Origin: Acidobacteriota bacterium
GTDB lineage: Bacteria; Acidobacteriota; Aminicenantia; S016-38
DNA length: 64,000 nucleotides
Assembly (NCBI GenBank): GCA_015486055.1
Contig: WFSJ01000018.1
Span: 98,179 to 162,178, forward strand
Direction of reading: 5' to 3'
This document shows positions 53,765-62,395 of this stretch, piece by piece. The notes below the pieces were generated by a model. It did no database searches and was not told where the DNA came from. It saw only the letters and a list, made by a program, of their open reading frames with translations. Position 1 is the first letter of the stretch. Each line of letters starts with the position of its first letter. The position numbers and the translations under genes were made by a program.

Positions 53765-54708
53765 TGAGCCTTATAGTATCTTCGTCTCCTCACATTCACC
53801 ACGAGGACTCTGTCCCAAAAATAATGCTTCATGTTTTTTTCTCCCTTATTCCCGCCATTGTTGCCTCAGTATACTTTTTTGGTTCCAGGGCACTTACAGT
53901 AATGATTGCATCAATTGCCTCTGCCCTCATAACAGAATATCTTTTCTTACTACTGAGGAAGAAGGACACAGGAGCAATATTTGATGGGAGTGCATTAATC
54001 ACAGGGATTCTTTTGGCCCTTACTCTTCCTCCTTCTATAAATCTTTCCATCGTTGCAATAGGGGCTTTTGTTGCCATACTCATTGGCAAGCAAGTTTTTG
54101 GAGGATTTGGAGGGAACATTTTCAACCCCGCACTTGTGGGCAGAGCCTTCCTTCAGGCTGCATTTCCAACACAGATGGCAACATGGGTGGCCAACAAAGC
54201 TTCCCATATTGATGCCTTAACAGTAGCGACGCCACTTGGGGGTTTTAAATTCTCGCATGTTCTGACCCCCTACAAAGAGCTTTTTCTCGGGAATGTAAGC
54301 GGGAGTTTGGGTGAGACCTCTGCTCTCCTTCTTATTCTTGGGGGGATTTATCTTCTTGTTAGGAGATATATTGATTGGAGGATTCCTGTGGGAGTGCTAA
54401 GTTCCGTATTTGTTTTCAGCGGGATCCTCTGGCTTGTGAACTCAAAAAAATACCCTGACCCTGTTTTTATGCTCCTTGCAGGAGGTCTTATGCTCGGTGC
54501 TTGGTTTATGGCAACTGACCCTGTCACTTCTCCAGTAACCCCAATTGCTATATGGATATATTCAATAGGAATAGGTTTCTTCGTGGTTCTTATAAGGATA
54601 TTCGGAGGATTGCCAGAGGGTGTTATGTATTCAATTCTTATAATGAACTCTTTTGTTCCCCTTTTAGATAAATATACAAGAACAAGGATGCTTGGAGAGA
54701 GAAAATGA
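53761..54708 (+). CDS. rnfD: Rnf electron transport complex subunit D
   Basis: 315 residues, about ten membrane helices, RnfD/NqrB family. The FMN-attachment Thr is likely in DALTVATPLGG, where the usual Gly of the flavinylation motif is Val. ATG ATG start overlaps the rnfC stop by 4 bases. Confidence 0.95.
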   Translation: MMSLIVSSSPHIHHEDSVPKIMLHVFFSLIPAIVASVYFFGSRALTVMIASIASALITEYLFLLLRKKDTGAIFDGSALITGILLALTLPPSINLSIVAIGAFVAILIGKQVFGGFGGNIFNPALVGRAFLQAAFPTQMATWVANKASHIDALTVATPLGGFKFSHVLTPYKELFLGNVSGSLGETSALLLILGGIYLLVRRYIDWRIPVGVLSSVFVFSGILWLVNSKKYPDPVFMLLAGGLMLGAWFMATDPVTSPVTPIAIWIYSIGIGFFVVLIRIFGGLPEGVMYSILIMNSFVPLLDKYTRTRMLGERK

Positions 54709-55274
54709 AAGAAAGTCTGAGGATTGTAATTGTCTTAACCGTTTTTTCCATTCTTTCAGGTGGTATCTTGGGATGGTTCAATAAATATACGGAAAAACGC
54801 GTTGCTCTGAACAACCTTACAGCACTTCAGGAATCTCTTAAAGCTGTTACGAACATGAATCCAAAGATAGAAGCTTATGAATCAGTGGTGAAGGAGAAAG
54901 GCTTTGAACTTTATAAGATTTTCTCAGGGACCGAAACAGTAGCCTATGCAATAGTTGCATCAGGAAATGGGTTTCAGGATAAAATAAAACTGATCTTTGG
55001 GGTAAAGCCCGACTTTTCCAGAATAATAGACCTTAGGATACTTGAACAAAAGGAAACACCCGGCATGGGAGCCAAGATAGAGACAAAGAAATACCTTGAA
55101 CAGTGGAAGGGAAAGGGTGCAGATTCTACCCTTGAACTTGTTAAGAAAAAGCCGAATACAAAATATCAAGTTGAAGCAATAACTGGGGCGACTGTTTCCT
55201 CTACCAGCGTTTTGAATATTGTAAATAGAGCCTTGGATAGGGCCAGAAAGGCAATAAAGGAGGCAGAGAAATGA
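54705..55274 (+). CDS. rnfG: Rnf electron transport complex subunit G
   Basis: 189 residues with one N-terminal membrane helix and an FMN-binding domain outside the membrane. The covalent FMN is expected on Thr163 of TGATVSST, the ApbE target motif; apbE is in the same operon. Overlaps both neighbours by 4 bases. Confidence 0.95.
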   Translation: MKESLRIVIVLTVFSILSGGILGWFNKYTEKRVALNNLTALQESLKAVTNMNPKIEAYESVVKEKGFELYKIFSGTETVAYAIVASGNGFQDKIKLIFGVKPDFSRIIDLRILEQKETPGMGAKIETKKYLEQWKGKGADSTLELVKKKPNTKYQVEAITGATVSSTSVLNIVNRALDRARKAIKEAEK

Positions 55275-55870
55275 ACTTATTGAAAGAGTTCATAAAGGGA
55301 TGGTGGAAGGAAAATCCTGTTTTCGTAATGGTTCTTGGGACATGTCCCACTCTTGCTGTGACAAACAGCGTAAAGAATGCAATAGGTATGATAGCTGCAG
55401 TGGCTTTTGTCCTTCTGGGTTCAAGCTTCATAGTTTCCCTTATAAGAAAAATAGTCCCAAATCAGGTTAGAATAGCAACCTTTATAGTTGTAATTGCCAC
55501 CTTCGTTACCATGGCTGACAGATATCTTGCTGCCTTCTATCCCCAGCTAAGTAAGGCTCTCGGTCCCTATGTTCCTTTGATAGTGGTCAACTGTATAATA
55601 CTTGGAAGACAGGAAGCTTTTGCCTCGAAGAACGGCGTTTTGGCCTCAGTGCTTGATGCGCTTGGAATGAGTATAGGTTTTGGGATTGCTCTAATGCTAA
55701 TGGGAAGCGTAAGGGAAATTCTGGGTTCAGGAACATGGCTTGGTATGAAGGTGTTTGGAAGTTGGTATATACCCTGGCAGGTTATGATTCTTCCAGCTGG
55801 TGCCTTTTTCGTTTTTGGATTCCTCATCTGGGGATTTAATTCAATAAACAAAGCTTTTGCCAAGAGGTAA
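55271..55870 (+). CDS. rnfE: Rnf electron transport complex subunit E
   Basis: 199 residues, six membrane helices, RnfE/NqrD family. Hallmarks are NPVFVMVLGTCPTLAVT and INCIILGRQEAFA (here VVNCIILGR). Forms with RnfA the membrane core that holds an iron-sulfur cluster between Cys residues. Confidence 0.95.
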   Translation: MNLLKEFIKGWWKENPVFVMVLGTCPTLAVTNSVKNAIGMIAAVAFVLLGSSFIVSLIRKIVPNQVRIATFIVVIATFVTMADRYLAAFYPQLSKALGPYVPLIVVNCIILGRQEAFASKNGVLASVLDALGMSIGFGIALMLMGSVREILGSGTWLGMKVFGSWYIPWQVMILPAGAFFVFGFLIWGFNSINKAFAKR

Positions 55871-55873
55871 AAA

Positions 55874-56449
55874 ATGGAATTATTAATTGTTTTTATATCA
55901 GCACTTCTAATAAACAACTTCGTCCTCCATTATTTCCTTGGTATTTGTCCGTTCATAGGGGTATCGAACAGGCTTGACTCAGCAATTTCAATGGGAATGG
56001 CAGTCACATTTGTTATGACAATAGCATCTGCTGTCTCCTGGCTGATCTATTATCTAATTCTTGTCCCGTTCAGGGTAGAATTCCTTGAGATAGTTTCCTT
56101 CATCCTCGTCATAGCTTCCCTTGTTCAGGTTGTTGAGATGTTTATAAAGAAGGCTTCCCCGCCTCTTTACCAGGCCCTCGGTATTTATTTGCCTCTTATT
56201 ACTACAAACTGCGCGATTCTCGGAGTGGCTTTGATCTCGGTTCTTAAAGAATATTCATTTATAGAAACTCTTGTATTTTCCCTTGGTGCAGGTCTCGGTT
56301 TTGCCTTAGCAATAACGATAATGGCAGGCATAAGGGAGGAACTTGAGTTTGCAGATGTGCCTGAAACATTAAAAGGTCCCGGAATAACCTTGATCACGGC
56401 TGGAATTCTTGCCCTTGCTTTTATGGGATTTTCAGGACTGATAAAATGA
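55874..56449 (+). CDS. rnfA: Rnf electron transport complex subunit A
   Basis: 191 residues, six membrane helices, RnfA/NqrE family. NNFVLHYFLGICPFIGVS and TTNCAILGVAL are typical and mirror RnfE as expected for inverted homologues. Seven bases separate it from rnfB. Confidence 0.96.
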   Translation: MELLIVFISALLINNFVLHYFLGICPFIGVSNRLDSAISMGMAVTFVMTIASAVSWLIYYLILVPFRVEFLEIVSFILVIASLVQVVEMFIKKASPPLYQALGIYLPLITTNCAILGVALISVLKEYSFIETLVFSLGAGLGFALAITIMAGIREELEFADVPETLKGPGITLITAGILALAFMGFSGLIK

Positions 56450-56456
56450 GGCAGAA

Positions 56457-57242
56457 ATGAGCACACCGATACTCTCTATAATTACGATGGGTTCAATAGC
56501 TGCGATTTTTTCATTAATAATAGCAATAGCCTATAGAAAACTCAAGGTCAAGGTTGACCCAAGAGTTGAGGAAATTTTCAGTGTTCTCCCAGGGGTGAAC
56601 TGTGGAGCCTGCGGTTATCCTGGATGTCAGAACTATGCAGAGGCAGTAGCCTCAGGTGCTGCCCCTCCGAATAAATGCACAGTTGGGGGAGCTGAAGTGG
56701 CGGCCCTCGTGGCGAAAATTATGGGTCTTGAAGCGGGAGAAGTTGAGAGAAAAGTAGCAAGGGTTCTCTGTATAGGTGATAGAGAGAAATCAGTCTGGAC
56801 AGCGGGTTATGAAGGTCCTCAGACCTGTGCAGCTGCTAATGTTGCAGGAGGTGCAGGGAAAGCATGCTCCTATGGATGCCTTGGTTTTGGAGACTGTGTT
56901 AAGGCATGTCCATTTGATGCTATACGTATGAATGATAAAGGCCTCCCGGTTGTTTATGAGGAGAAATGCACAGGTTGCGGTCTGTGTGCAGAGGCTTGCC
57001 CCAGAGATATCATTGTTATAGAACCTATAGAAAAAAGAACCTATGTTTTCTGCAGTTCTCATGATTCTCCAAAGAGATCAAGGGAGGTTTGCTCAGTTTC
57101 ATGTATAGCCTGCGGAATATGTGTGAGGCTTTCACCCGAAGGTCTTGAGATGAAAGATAACCTTGCAATTGTGACAGACCCCGAAAAGGTCTCTGACCAA
57201 GCAATAGAAAAATGTCCAACAAAGGTGCTGTTTAAAATATGA
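56457..57242 (+). CDS. rnfB: Rnf electron transport complex subunit B
   Basis: 261 residues. An N-terminal membrane helix is followed by the 4Fe-4S domain CGACGYPGCQNYAEAV and further cluster motifs (CSYGCLGFGDCVKACP, CTGCGLCAEACP, CIACGICVRL). It is the likely ferredoxin-docking subunit. Last of the six core rnf genes and overlaps the RseC-like gene by 4 bases. Confidence 0.96.
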   Translation: MSTPILSIITMGSIAAIFSLIIAIAYRKLKVKVDPRVEEIFSVLPGVNCGACGYPGCQNYAEAVASGAAPPNKCTVGGAEVAALVAKIMGLEAGEVERKVARVLCIGDREKSVWTAGYEGPQTCAAANVAGGAGKACSYGCLGFGDCVKACPFDAIRMNDKGLPVVYEEKCTGCGLCAEACPRDIIVIEPIEKRTYVFCSSHDSPKRSREVCSVSCIACGICVRLSPEGLEMKDNLAIVTDPEKVSDQAIEKCPTKVLFKI

Positions 57243-57658
57243 GATATGAGAAGGCAATTGTCATAAAGGTTGAGGGTAGTTTTGCCCATCTTGTAGCAGA
57301 GCCATCTGAGTCCTGTGAGCACTGTGTCTTTAAGGAACTTTGTTTGGGAAACACAGAAGGGAAGTTAAAAGCTATAAATAGAGTTAATGCTAAGGAAGGG
57401 GATCTTGTTGAATTTGAGATAGACATCCTCTCTCTTAATAAGAAACTGATTCTCCTCTCATCTGTAGGACTTATTCTCCTTTTCGTAGGAGCTTTAATAG
57501 GATATTATATAAATCCTTTCAAAATGAATCCTTCCCTTTCGGGTGGAACATTTGCTTTAGTTTTCTCATTCCTGACTTTTCCCATTCTTAAAGGGAAGAG
57601 ATTTTCGTCAAAGGGGCTTTATCCAGAAATTAAAAGAATAATAAGGAGGGAAAAATGA
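57239..57658 (+). CDS. RseC-like membrane protein
   Basis: 139 residues. A small N-terminal domain with the Cys motif CEHCVFKELC, then two membrane helices (LILLSSVGLILLFVGALIGYY split, and GGTFALVFSFLTFPIL). RseC/RnfH-adjacent proteins are linked with Rnf/Rsx function and SoxR reduction in proteobacteria. Embedded in the rnf operon with 4-base overlaps on both sides. Confidence 0.85.
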   Translation: MRYEKAIVIKVEGSFAHLVAEPSESCEHCVFKELCLGNTEGKLKAINRVNAKEGDLVEFEIDILSLNKKLILLSSVGLILLFVGALIGYYINPFKMNPSLSGGTFALVFSFLTFPILKGKRFSSKGLYPEIKRIIRREK

Positions 57659-58320
57659 CGAGGAGGGAATTTTTTGCCCTTGCAGCTTCAGTCTTAGGAG
57701 TATCCGCTTTTAAATTAAAAGCACAGGGGACAAGAGGAAGCATGATTTTTACTTCTGCGAATCCAGCAGAGGCACTCAAAAGATTGATAAGACAGCTCGG
57801 CTCAATTAAACTTGTTCCTGCTGATAAGGAAACAAGAAGACTCCTTTCCATTTCGGGAAATCAAGGCTTTGGAAAGAGGGCAATTGTATTTGCGAGGGAA
57901 CTAAAAGCGCCAGTGGAAACAGATTTTACTGTGGTTGAGGCAGGGAAGATAAGGGACCCAAGGAAGAAATATTCAAAGTTCTATTCATATCTGAGAAAGG
58001 AGAGAAAAGGAAAGTATCTTGTTTCTTTAGTATTTGAAAATATAAGATTCGGCTCATCAAAAGCAGTTGTTGAGCTTGGCGGAAGAAGAATAGCGGAGTT
58101 TAGCCTTAAGAAGGATGGAGAATACAGGATAAGGGGATATCAGGGAGATATGCTGATAAATGTAAAGGGCGGAAGAGTAGCAGTCGCTGAAAGTTCATGT
58201 CAGAAGAAAATATGTGTCAAGACAGGATATATTTCTTCCCCCCATGAAAAAATAGTATGTGTTCCAAACAGGGTGGTAGTTTCAATAGAAGGGAAAGGCC
58301 TAGATGGAGTAAGCTTCTAA
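57655..58320 (+). CDS. NusG domain II-type exported protein of the rnf operon
   Basis: 221 residues. The N-terminus MTRREFFALAASVLGVSAF resembles a twin-arginine signal. The C-terminal domain with SSCQKKICVKTGYISSPHEK and IVCVPNRVVVSI fits the NusG_II family that often sits next to rnf or FMN-binding genes. A role in cofactor loading or electron transfer is inferred from position. The middle region is not recognised. Confidence 0.78.
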   Translation: MTRREFFALAASVLGVSAFKLKAQGTRGSMIFTSANPAEALKRLIRQLGSIKLVPADKETRRLLSISGNQGFGKRAIVFARELKAPVETDFTVVEAGKIRDPRKKYSKFYSYLRKERKGKYLVSLVFENIRFGSSKAVVELGGRRIAEFSLKKDGEYRIRGYQGDMLINVKGGRVAVAESSCQKKICVKTGYISSPHEKIVCVPNRVVVSIEGKGLDGVSF

Positions 58321-59243
58321 TTTTGACCTTTCTGATTTCCCTCCCTTTCTGCGGGAAATCTGGAAAGTGGCGGGAGTTTTCACGGACCGAGTTTCTTCTT
58401 GGCACTTATGTTACTTTAAGGGTGTATTACAATGGAGAAGTTGAGCCCATTTTCAAAAAGGCCTTTTCAGAGATAAGAAGAATTTCCCAGAAATACTCCT
58501 TTGAGGAGGAAAATAGCTATTTAAATAAGCTTAACAGAGGGGAAATCACCTTGGATGAAGAAACAGAGTTTCTTCTTAAATTTGCAAAGGAACTTCACAA
58601 AGGATCTAAAGGAGCCTTCGATCCAACAATAGGGGAGCTAAAACTTCTCTGGGGCTTCAACAAGAAGCCGAGACTTCCTTTCCCTGTGGAGATAAAAGAG
58701 GCACTTAAATATGTAGGATACGGGAAATTAGTGTTTAAGGAAGGATTTAAGAAAGACCCGAAAATTCTACTTGATTTTTCCTCTTTCGCTAAGGGATATG
58801 CTGTGGATAGAGCTACTGAGATATTGAGAAAAGCAGGGATAAACTCAGCCCTTGTAGATGCTGGTGGGGATATAAGATTATTAGGAGAGAAACCAGATGG
58901 CTGTCCATGGAGGATAGGGATAAAGAATCCAAGAGGAGAAGGGATTATCAGAGTTTTGGAACTGAGAAACACGGCAATAGCCACATCAGGTGATTACGAA
59001 AACTTTTTTATAAAGGATGGGATTAGGTATTGTCATCTTCTTGATCCAGAGACAGGATACCCTCCGAGGTCACTGAGAAGCGCATCTGTTATAGCCCCAA
59101 CCGCGATAGAGGCTGATGGATACGCAACAGCGCTTTTCATTATGGGAAGGAAGGATGGATTTAAACTTGTGAGGAAAGAGGGTTTAAGAGGTATAGTTGT
59201 GGACAGGGAAGGAAGACTATGGGATACAAAGGAGGGAAAATGA
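58257..59243 (+). CDS. apbE: FAD:protein FMN transferase, lipoprotein
   Basis: 328 residues. Attaches FMN from FAD to Thr of target motifs, here probably RnfG and RnfD. Lipoprotein signal LLILTFLISLPFC with the lipobox Cys; later LDFSSFAKGYAVDRA, DAGGDIRLLG and IEADGYATALF are family marks. The start at 58257 overlaps the previous gene by 64 bases because the signal peptide needs this N-terminus; the exact codon is uncertain. Confidence 0.93.
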   Translation: MCSKQGGSFNRRERPRWSKLLILTFLISLPFCGKSGKWREFSRTEFLLGTYVTLRVYYNGEVEPIFKKAFSEIRRISQKYSFEEENSYLNKLNRGEITLDEETEFLLKFAKELHKGSKGAFDPTIGELKLLWGFNKKPRLPFPVEIKEALKYVGYGKLVFKEGFKKDPKILLDFSSFAKGYAVDRATEILRKAGINSALVDAGGDIRLLGEKPDGCPWRIGIKNPRGEGIIRVLELRNTAIATSGDYENFFIKDGIRYCHLLDPETGYPPRSLRSASVIAPTAIEADGYATALFIMGRKDGFKLVRKEGLRGIVVDREGRLWDTKEGK

Positions 59244-60736
59244 GAAAATTCCTTGTTTTATTAGTGCTTGCATTTTCATTGTTCTCTTTTAGATGTCCAT
59301 GCAACTGCTTTTCCATAGTGGTCGGGAAAAAAGCTTCATACAATGGTGCTGTGCTTTTCGGCCATAATGAGGACGATTTGGGCGATGATATTTTAAGACT
59401 ATGGAAGATTCCAGAAAAAAGATACAACGAAGAGTTTAAACTTCTCAATGGAGGAAAGGAAAGGGCAGGAGAGAGCTTTTCCCTTGTATGGATAGAACTT
59501 AAGAAGCAGAAGGTTGCAGATACATTCCTGAATCAATATGGTGTTGGAGTGGCATCCGATGCATGCCCTTCAAAAATAAAGGGAAGCAAAAAAGGGATAA
59601 TTTATTTCCTAAGAAGACTTGTGGCAGAAAGGGCAAAGAGTGCAAGGGAGGGAGTAAAAATAGCTGGGCAGTTGATAGAAAAACATGAATACCCCCAGGG
59701 AAGAACTTTGATAATAGTTGACCCCAACGAAGGATGGCTTCTTCATGTAATTGGGGGTAAACACTGGTTAGCGTGGAGAGTTCCTGACGATGCTGTTGCA
59801 ACAATACCAAATTTCTATACCTTAAAAAATTTAGATATAAAGAACAATAAAAATGTCCTCTCCTCTGAGGATATAAAGAAATTTGCCAGAAGTGAGGGGC
59901 TTTACAATTTTTCCAGGGATGGAAAATTCAATTTTGCAAAGGTTTTCTCAGCGGAAGAAGCCTATAAGTCAGAATACAATGTTAACAGGCAGTGGAGAGC
60001 TATAGAGCTGCTTTCAGGGAGAAAATGGCCACGGAAAGTAGGGCTTCCCCCTTATTTTAAACCATCAAGGAAGCTCAGCCCTCAGGATCTTTTCAGGGTT
60101 TTGAGGGATCATTATGAAGGAACAGAGCTTGATTTAAGTAATGGGTACAGGAATGGCTCTCCAAATATGAGTAGGAAAAGGCCAATATGCTATAAAACAA
60201 CAAAATATTCTTTCGTTATGGAATTGAGATCGAAGCTTCCAGGGGATATAGGAAATCTAATATGGTTTTCTCCCTCCAGGCCAGATGAGTCTCCTTACAT
60301 ACCAATTTACTTTGGGATAAAGCAATTCAAAGATCCTGGGATGGATAACATTCCTAAAGTCCACAGTGAGATACTACGAAGGCATTTCTATCCACCTCCC
60401 ATTCTAAGGCTTAAGCTCAGTGAGCTTTTCTATTACCCGTTCAGAGTGCTTGCAAGCTCAGTAGAGCTCAATTACATAAAAAGAATTTCCTTGGTGAGGA
60501 CAAAATGGGACGAGGTAGAGCACAGTTTCTTTTCCCTTCAGCCCTATGTCGAAAACACTGCCATCAATATTTACAGGGGAAAAGGTGAAAAGGAAGCAGA
60601 TAATTTTCTCACTGATTATGTCCTTGGCATAATGGAAAGGGTTCGGCTTGAGGCAATCAGGCTTATAAAGTACCTCTCATCCTTTGAAGAAGATAAAAAT
60701 AGAGAACCCGAGCAAAATCATATCTCTCAAAATTAA
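59240..60736 (+). CDS. Exported peptidase C69-type Ntn-hydrolase
   Basis: 498 residues from the ATG at 59240, which overlaps the apbE stop (ATGA) and follows GGAGGG. A signal peptide (RKFLVLLVLAFSLFSF) is followed by CPCNCFSIVVGKKASYNGAV; in family C69 dipeptidases the Cys before SIVVG (Cys23 here) becomes the N-terminal nucleophile after processing. HNEDDLGD and the ANFYTL-like NFYTLK segment support it. It may release dipeptides into amino acids outside the cell. Confidence 0.85.
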   Translation: MRKFLVLLVLAFSLFSFRCPCNCFSIVVGKKASYNGAVLFGHNEDDLGDDILRLWKIPEKRYNEEFKLLNGGKERAGESFSLVWIELKKQKVADTFLNQYGVGVASDACPSKIKGSKKGIIYFLRRLVAERAKSAREGVKIAGQLIEKHEYPQGRTLIIVDPNEGWLLHVIGGKHWLAWRVPDDAVATIPNFYTLKNLDIKNNKNVLSSEDIKKFARSEGLYNFSRDGKFNFAKVFSAEEAYKSEYNVNRQWRAIELLSGRKWPRKVGLPPYFKPSRKLSPQDLFRVLRDHYEGTELDLSNGYRNGSPNMSRKRPICYKTTKYSFVMELRSKLPGDIGNLIWFSPSRPDESPYIPIYFGIKQFKDPGMDNIPKVHSEILRRHFYPPPILRLKLSELFYYPFRVLASSVELNYIKRISLVRTKWDEVEHSFFSLQPYVENTAINIYRGKGEKEADNFLTDYVLGIMERVRLEAIRLIKYLSSFEEDKNREPEQNHISQN

Positions 60737-60739
60737 AGA

Positions 60740-60753
60740 AGGAAATATTTCCT
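60740..60753. repeat. Perfect 14-base palindrome after the C69 gene
   Basis: AGGAAATATTTCCT lies four bases past the stop at 60736. The remaining gap to 60921 is AT-rich and holds no ORF that I can support; it also has a small hairpin GCATA-GTCT-TATGC (60909-60922) at the end of the convergent gene and a short direct repeat GATTAAC. Confidence 0.3.
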
Positions 60754-60921
60754 CACTGAATGCTTCATCCATGTTGAATTACTGAAGGCCGATGGAAGTT
60801 CCCTTTCCTTCTTGCTTAAAATATAGAGGATTTTTTCAAATATAAAACTGCAGTTTCTAAACTACCTGCAACGACGATGATTAACACTATGAAGATTAAC
60901 TTTTTAACGCATAGTCTTATG

Positions 60922-61467
60922 CTAAAGTCCTAAATCATTTGCAATACCCTTCATTGCCTCAAGGCAGGTTTCAAGGAAATCATCAAGGGTAATTCCAATA
61001 TTTTCGCATTTGCTTATCTGTTCCCTGCTTGCCCCTGCTGCAAATCTCTTTTCCTTGAATCTCTTCTTCAGAAATCTCAGGTCAACTCCCTCAAGCTTTT
61101 TTGTAGGATGCATGAGAGCAGCTGCCACAATCAGCCCTGTTAATGGATCTGAAGAATAAAGGGCCCATGCCATTTTTGTCATAGGCTCCTCCTTGTAAGC
61201 GTGTGCTCTTATTGCATGAAGTATTTCCTGATCCTCTATTTTCCCTTTAAGGATGTTCATTGCCTCAAGGCCGTGTCTTTCAGGATGGTCCATTGTTTTT
61301 TCATAGTCAATGTCATGGAGGAGTCCTGCCAATGCCCATTTTTTAGGATCGCCTCCAAGTTTTTCTGCAAGGGCTTTCATGCAGGCTTCAACAGCAAGGC
61401 TATGCTTCACTAAGTTTTTGTGCTTTAGATGACTCTCCAGGAGCTTAAAAGCCTCATTCCTTTCCAT
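60922..61467 (-). CDS. HD-domain hydrolase
   Basis: 181 residues. HSLAVEACMKAL, GLLHDIDYEKT with the HD pair, and DPLTGLIVAAALMHP match the HDIG-type metal-dependent phosphohydrolases of unknown substrate that are common in anaerobes. AGGAGGAAAT precedes the ATG. Divergent from the DUF2085 gene. Confidence 0.88.
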   Translation of the reverse strand: MERNEAFKLLESHLKHKNLVKHSLAVEACMKALAEKLGGDPKKWALAGLLHDIDYEKTMDHPERHGLEAMNILKGKIEDQEILHAIRAHAYKEEPMTKMAWALYSSDPLTGLIVAAALMHPTKKLEGVDLRFLKKRFKEKRFAAGASREQISKCENIGITLDDFLETCLEAMKGIANDLGL

Positions 61468-61483
61468 ATTTCCTCCTATTTCT

Positions 61484-61519
61484 ATATTAATTGATTTTGT
61501 CTCTTTAGTAAATTAAAAT
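61484..61519. promoter_or_regulatory. Interleaved divergent promoters
   Basis: Plus: TTGATT (61491-61496), 17 bases, TAAAAT (61514-61519), then 8 bases to the GTG at 61528 (leaderless). Minus: TTTACT (61512-61507), 17 bases, TAATAT (61489-61484), then a Shine-Dalgarno leader to the ATG at 61467. The two promoters occupy the same 36 bases. Confidence 0.55.
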
Positions 61520-61527
61520 CTCAAATA

Positions 61528-61962
61528 GTGAGTATTGCCTATATCATTTCGTTGTTTCTTTCATTTTTATGGGTGGGAGGAATTTTTGCGGCTCCTCTGT
61601 TAGACTACATGGGAAATGACGCATCTTTTATTTATTTTATATATTCCAATGTTTGCCACCAAGACCCAGCAAGGAGCTTCTTTATAATGGGAAGGAAACT
61701 TGCTGTCTGTTCAAGGTGCACAGGGATTTACATTGGGTCCTTTGCTTTTCTCGTTTTATATTCCATTTGGAAGCCAAAGCTAAATCTTAAAAATGTTATA
61801 ATCTTTTCTTCTCCAATTTTTTTTGGGAAGCTAATTGAGAATCTTTTGGACTTTTCCTCAAACATTGAGAGATTTTTTACGGGGTTTCCCTTTGGGTTCC
61901 TTTTAGGAATGGGTTTTCTTTATGGCATTAGTTCTTTAGCCGGGGAAGAAAATGAAGGGTGA
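61528..61962 (+). CDS. DUF2085 membrane protein
   Basis: 144 residues, about four membrane helices. The DUF2085 marks are SNVCHQDPARSFFIMG and AVCSRCTGIYIG, a set of Cys/His that may bind metal. Function unknown. GTG start, no Shine-Dalgarno. Overlaps the next gene by 11 bases. Confidence 0.85.
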   Translation: MSIAYIISLFLSFLWVGGIFAAPLLDYMGNDASFIYFIYSNVCHQDPARSFFIMGRKLAVCSRCTGIYIGSFAFLVLYSIWKPKLNLKNVIIFSSPIFFGKLIENLLDFSSNIERFFTGFPFGFLLGMGFLYGISSLAGEENEG

Positions 61963-62395
61963 TATATATATAGCGGCAATGCTTGGTGGTATTTTTAGCG
62001 GTCTGCTGAGCGGTATCCCTGGATTTAACCTGGGGAATTGCCTTTGCTGTCTCTGGGTAATTTCAGGGGGAATATTTTCCATTTTTCTCTATCAGAAAAG
62101 CTCCACTATTAAGCTTGATGCAGGGGATGGATTTGCAGTGGGAGCCCTTGCCGGAGTAATAGGTGCCCTTGTTGCAACACCTCTGGACCTTATTTTCTCT
62201 TACTGGACAAGGGGCATGATTATGAAATTTTTAGAGGCTTACGGAGGGGAAATAAGAGCCTATCAGAATTATTTCACCGCTCATTCCTTCGCAGCCAATC
62301 TTTCATTGAGACTGATAATTTTTGCAATCTTTAGCGCCATAGGAGGTGCAATTGGAACTGCTCTCTTTAAACCAAAGGCCGACAGCAATAGTTAA
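61952..62395 (+). CDS. Small multi-pass membrane protein
   Basis: 147 residues with about four Gly-rich hydrophobic helices (AMLGGIFSGLLSGIPGF, GFAVGALAGVIGALVA, SAIGGAIGTALF). A Cys pair sits in GNCLCCLW. Not assigned to a family. Coupled to DUF2085 upstream and overlapping the lipid kinase by about 44 bases. Confidence 0.65.
   Translation: MKGDIYIAAMLGGIFSGLLSGIPGFNLGNCLCCLWVISGGIFSIFLYQKSSTIKLDAGDGFAVGALAGVIGALVATPLDLIFSYWTRGMIMKFLEAYGGEIRAYQNYFTAHSFAANLSLRLIIFAIFSAIGGAIGTALFKPKADSNS

Noticed and set aside
60909-60922. GCATA-GTCT-TATGC hairpin as a terminator of the HD gene
   Set aside because: The stem is only 5 bp, AT-containing and without a T-run on the minus strand.
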